Origin: Neobacillus sp. PS3-12
Lineage (GTDB): Bacteria > Bacillota > Bacilli > Bacillales > Cytobacillaceae
NCBI RefSeq assembly: GCF_030915385.1
Contig: NZ_CP133268.1
Span: 4,066,001-4,130,000, forward strand
DNA length: 64,000 nucleotides
Direction: 5' to 3'
This document shows, piece after piece, positions 63,859 through 64,000 of this stretch. Position 1 is the first letter of the stretch; each line of letters begins with the position of its first letter. A model generated the notes under the pieces. The model was not told the DNA's origin. It saw nothing but the letters and a program-made list of their open reading frames with translations, and searched no databases. Both the position numbers and the translations under genes were made by a program.

Positions 63859-64000
63859 GTGCTGCTGTAAAAAAGGTTGTTTTTTAGCGAATCCCATACT
63901 TTTTTGGAGAATTTTTTTAAAAATATTACTGAAATGCTTGGACAAATAGTGGGTCGTGCCTTATTCTGTTAATATTGGCATGTAATTCTTTTTCCGTTAG

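Noticed and set aside
1..64000. CRISPR arrays, tRNA/rRNA genes, insertion sequences, prophage
   Set aside because: No regularly spaced repeats, no tRNA-like cloverleaf with CCA context, and no transposase, integrase or phage structural protein was noticed in the reading frames.

Overview
The window looks like a chromosomal segment of an endospore-forming, low-GC member of the Bacillaceae (Bacillus or Neobacillus type). The evidence is an alpha/beta-type SASP, two YjcZ-type small proteins, a Spo0E-like phosphatase, SigI/RsgI, and a ClpE gene under a CtsR-type promoter. From about 48.8 to 63.5 kb the gene set (mhqR, clpE, ykvI, ykvS, ptsH, ptsI, ykwC, patA, ykyB, ykuI) recalls the B. subtilis ykv-ykw-yku region. 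I see no rRNA, tRNA, CRISPR array, intact insertion sequence or prophage.

Layout. 0-3.3 kb: a truncated DedA protein, a frameshifted secreted phosphoesterase and a surface protein with cadherin-like domains. 3.4-9.3 kb: PEP carboxylase, purU, and a divergent IclR regulator/KDG-type kinase pair. 9.3-17.3 kb: envelope genes, namely a WalR-box-controlled NlpC/P60 hydrolase, GtrA plus a GT2 transferase, a frameshifted UgtP-type glycolipid synthase with a NodB deacetylase, and a divergent pair made of a DedA-PAP2 fusion and a KinB-like sensor kinase. 17.4-24.4 kb: small spore proteins, an FtsH-like protease, RF3, sigI-rsgI and a SASP.

24.5-46.1 kb is a carbon-oxidation island: glcR-glcD-glcF, lutP, lutR and lutABC for glycolate and lactate; then a two-gene 2-oxoacid:ferredoxin oxidoreductase with fused subunits; then fixABCX, an electron-bifurcating ETF system. 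Two identical LutR-like palindromes and several cre-like sites suggest shared control by lactate and carbon catabolite repression. Between lutC and the oxidoreductase lies a symmetric block of about 760 bp: two GC-rich elements in opposite orientation, bracketed by copies of one hairpin.

46.2-64 kb: hemerythrin, an MFS exporter with MhqR, an M3 oligopeptidase, clpE, ykvI, a frameshifted CPBP protease, ykvS, ptsHI (no ptsG beside it), a beta-hydroxyacid dehydrogenase, patA, ykyB and ykuI.

The most unusual signals are: the adjacent DedA-PAP2 and sensor kinase genes, both of which have lost catalytic histidines (His to Gln); the paired GC-rich elements, whose terminal stems differ by a compensatory change; and a perfect 8-bp inverted repeat on the -35 region of ykuI. 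Three larger genes and perhaps two small ORFs are broken by single-base shifts, mostly in homopolymers. These may be sequencing errors rather than true decay.
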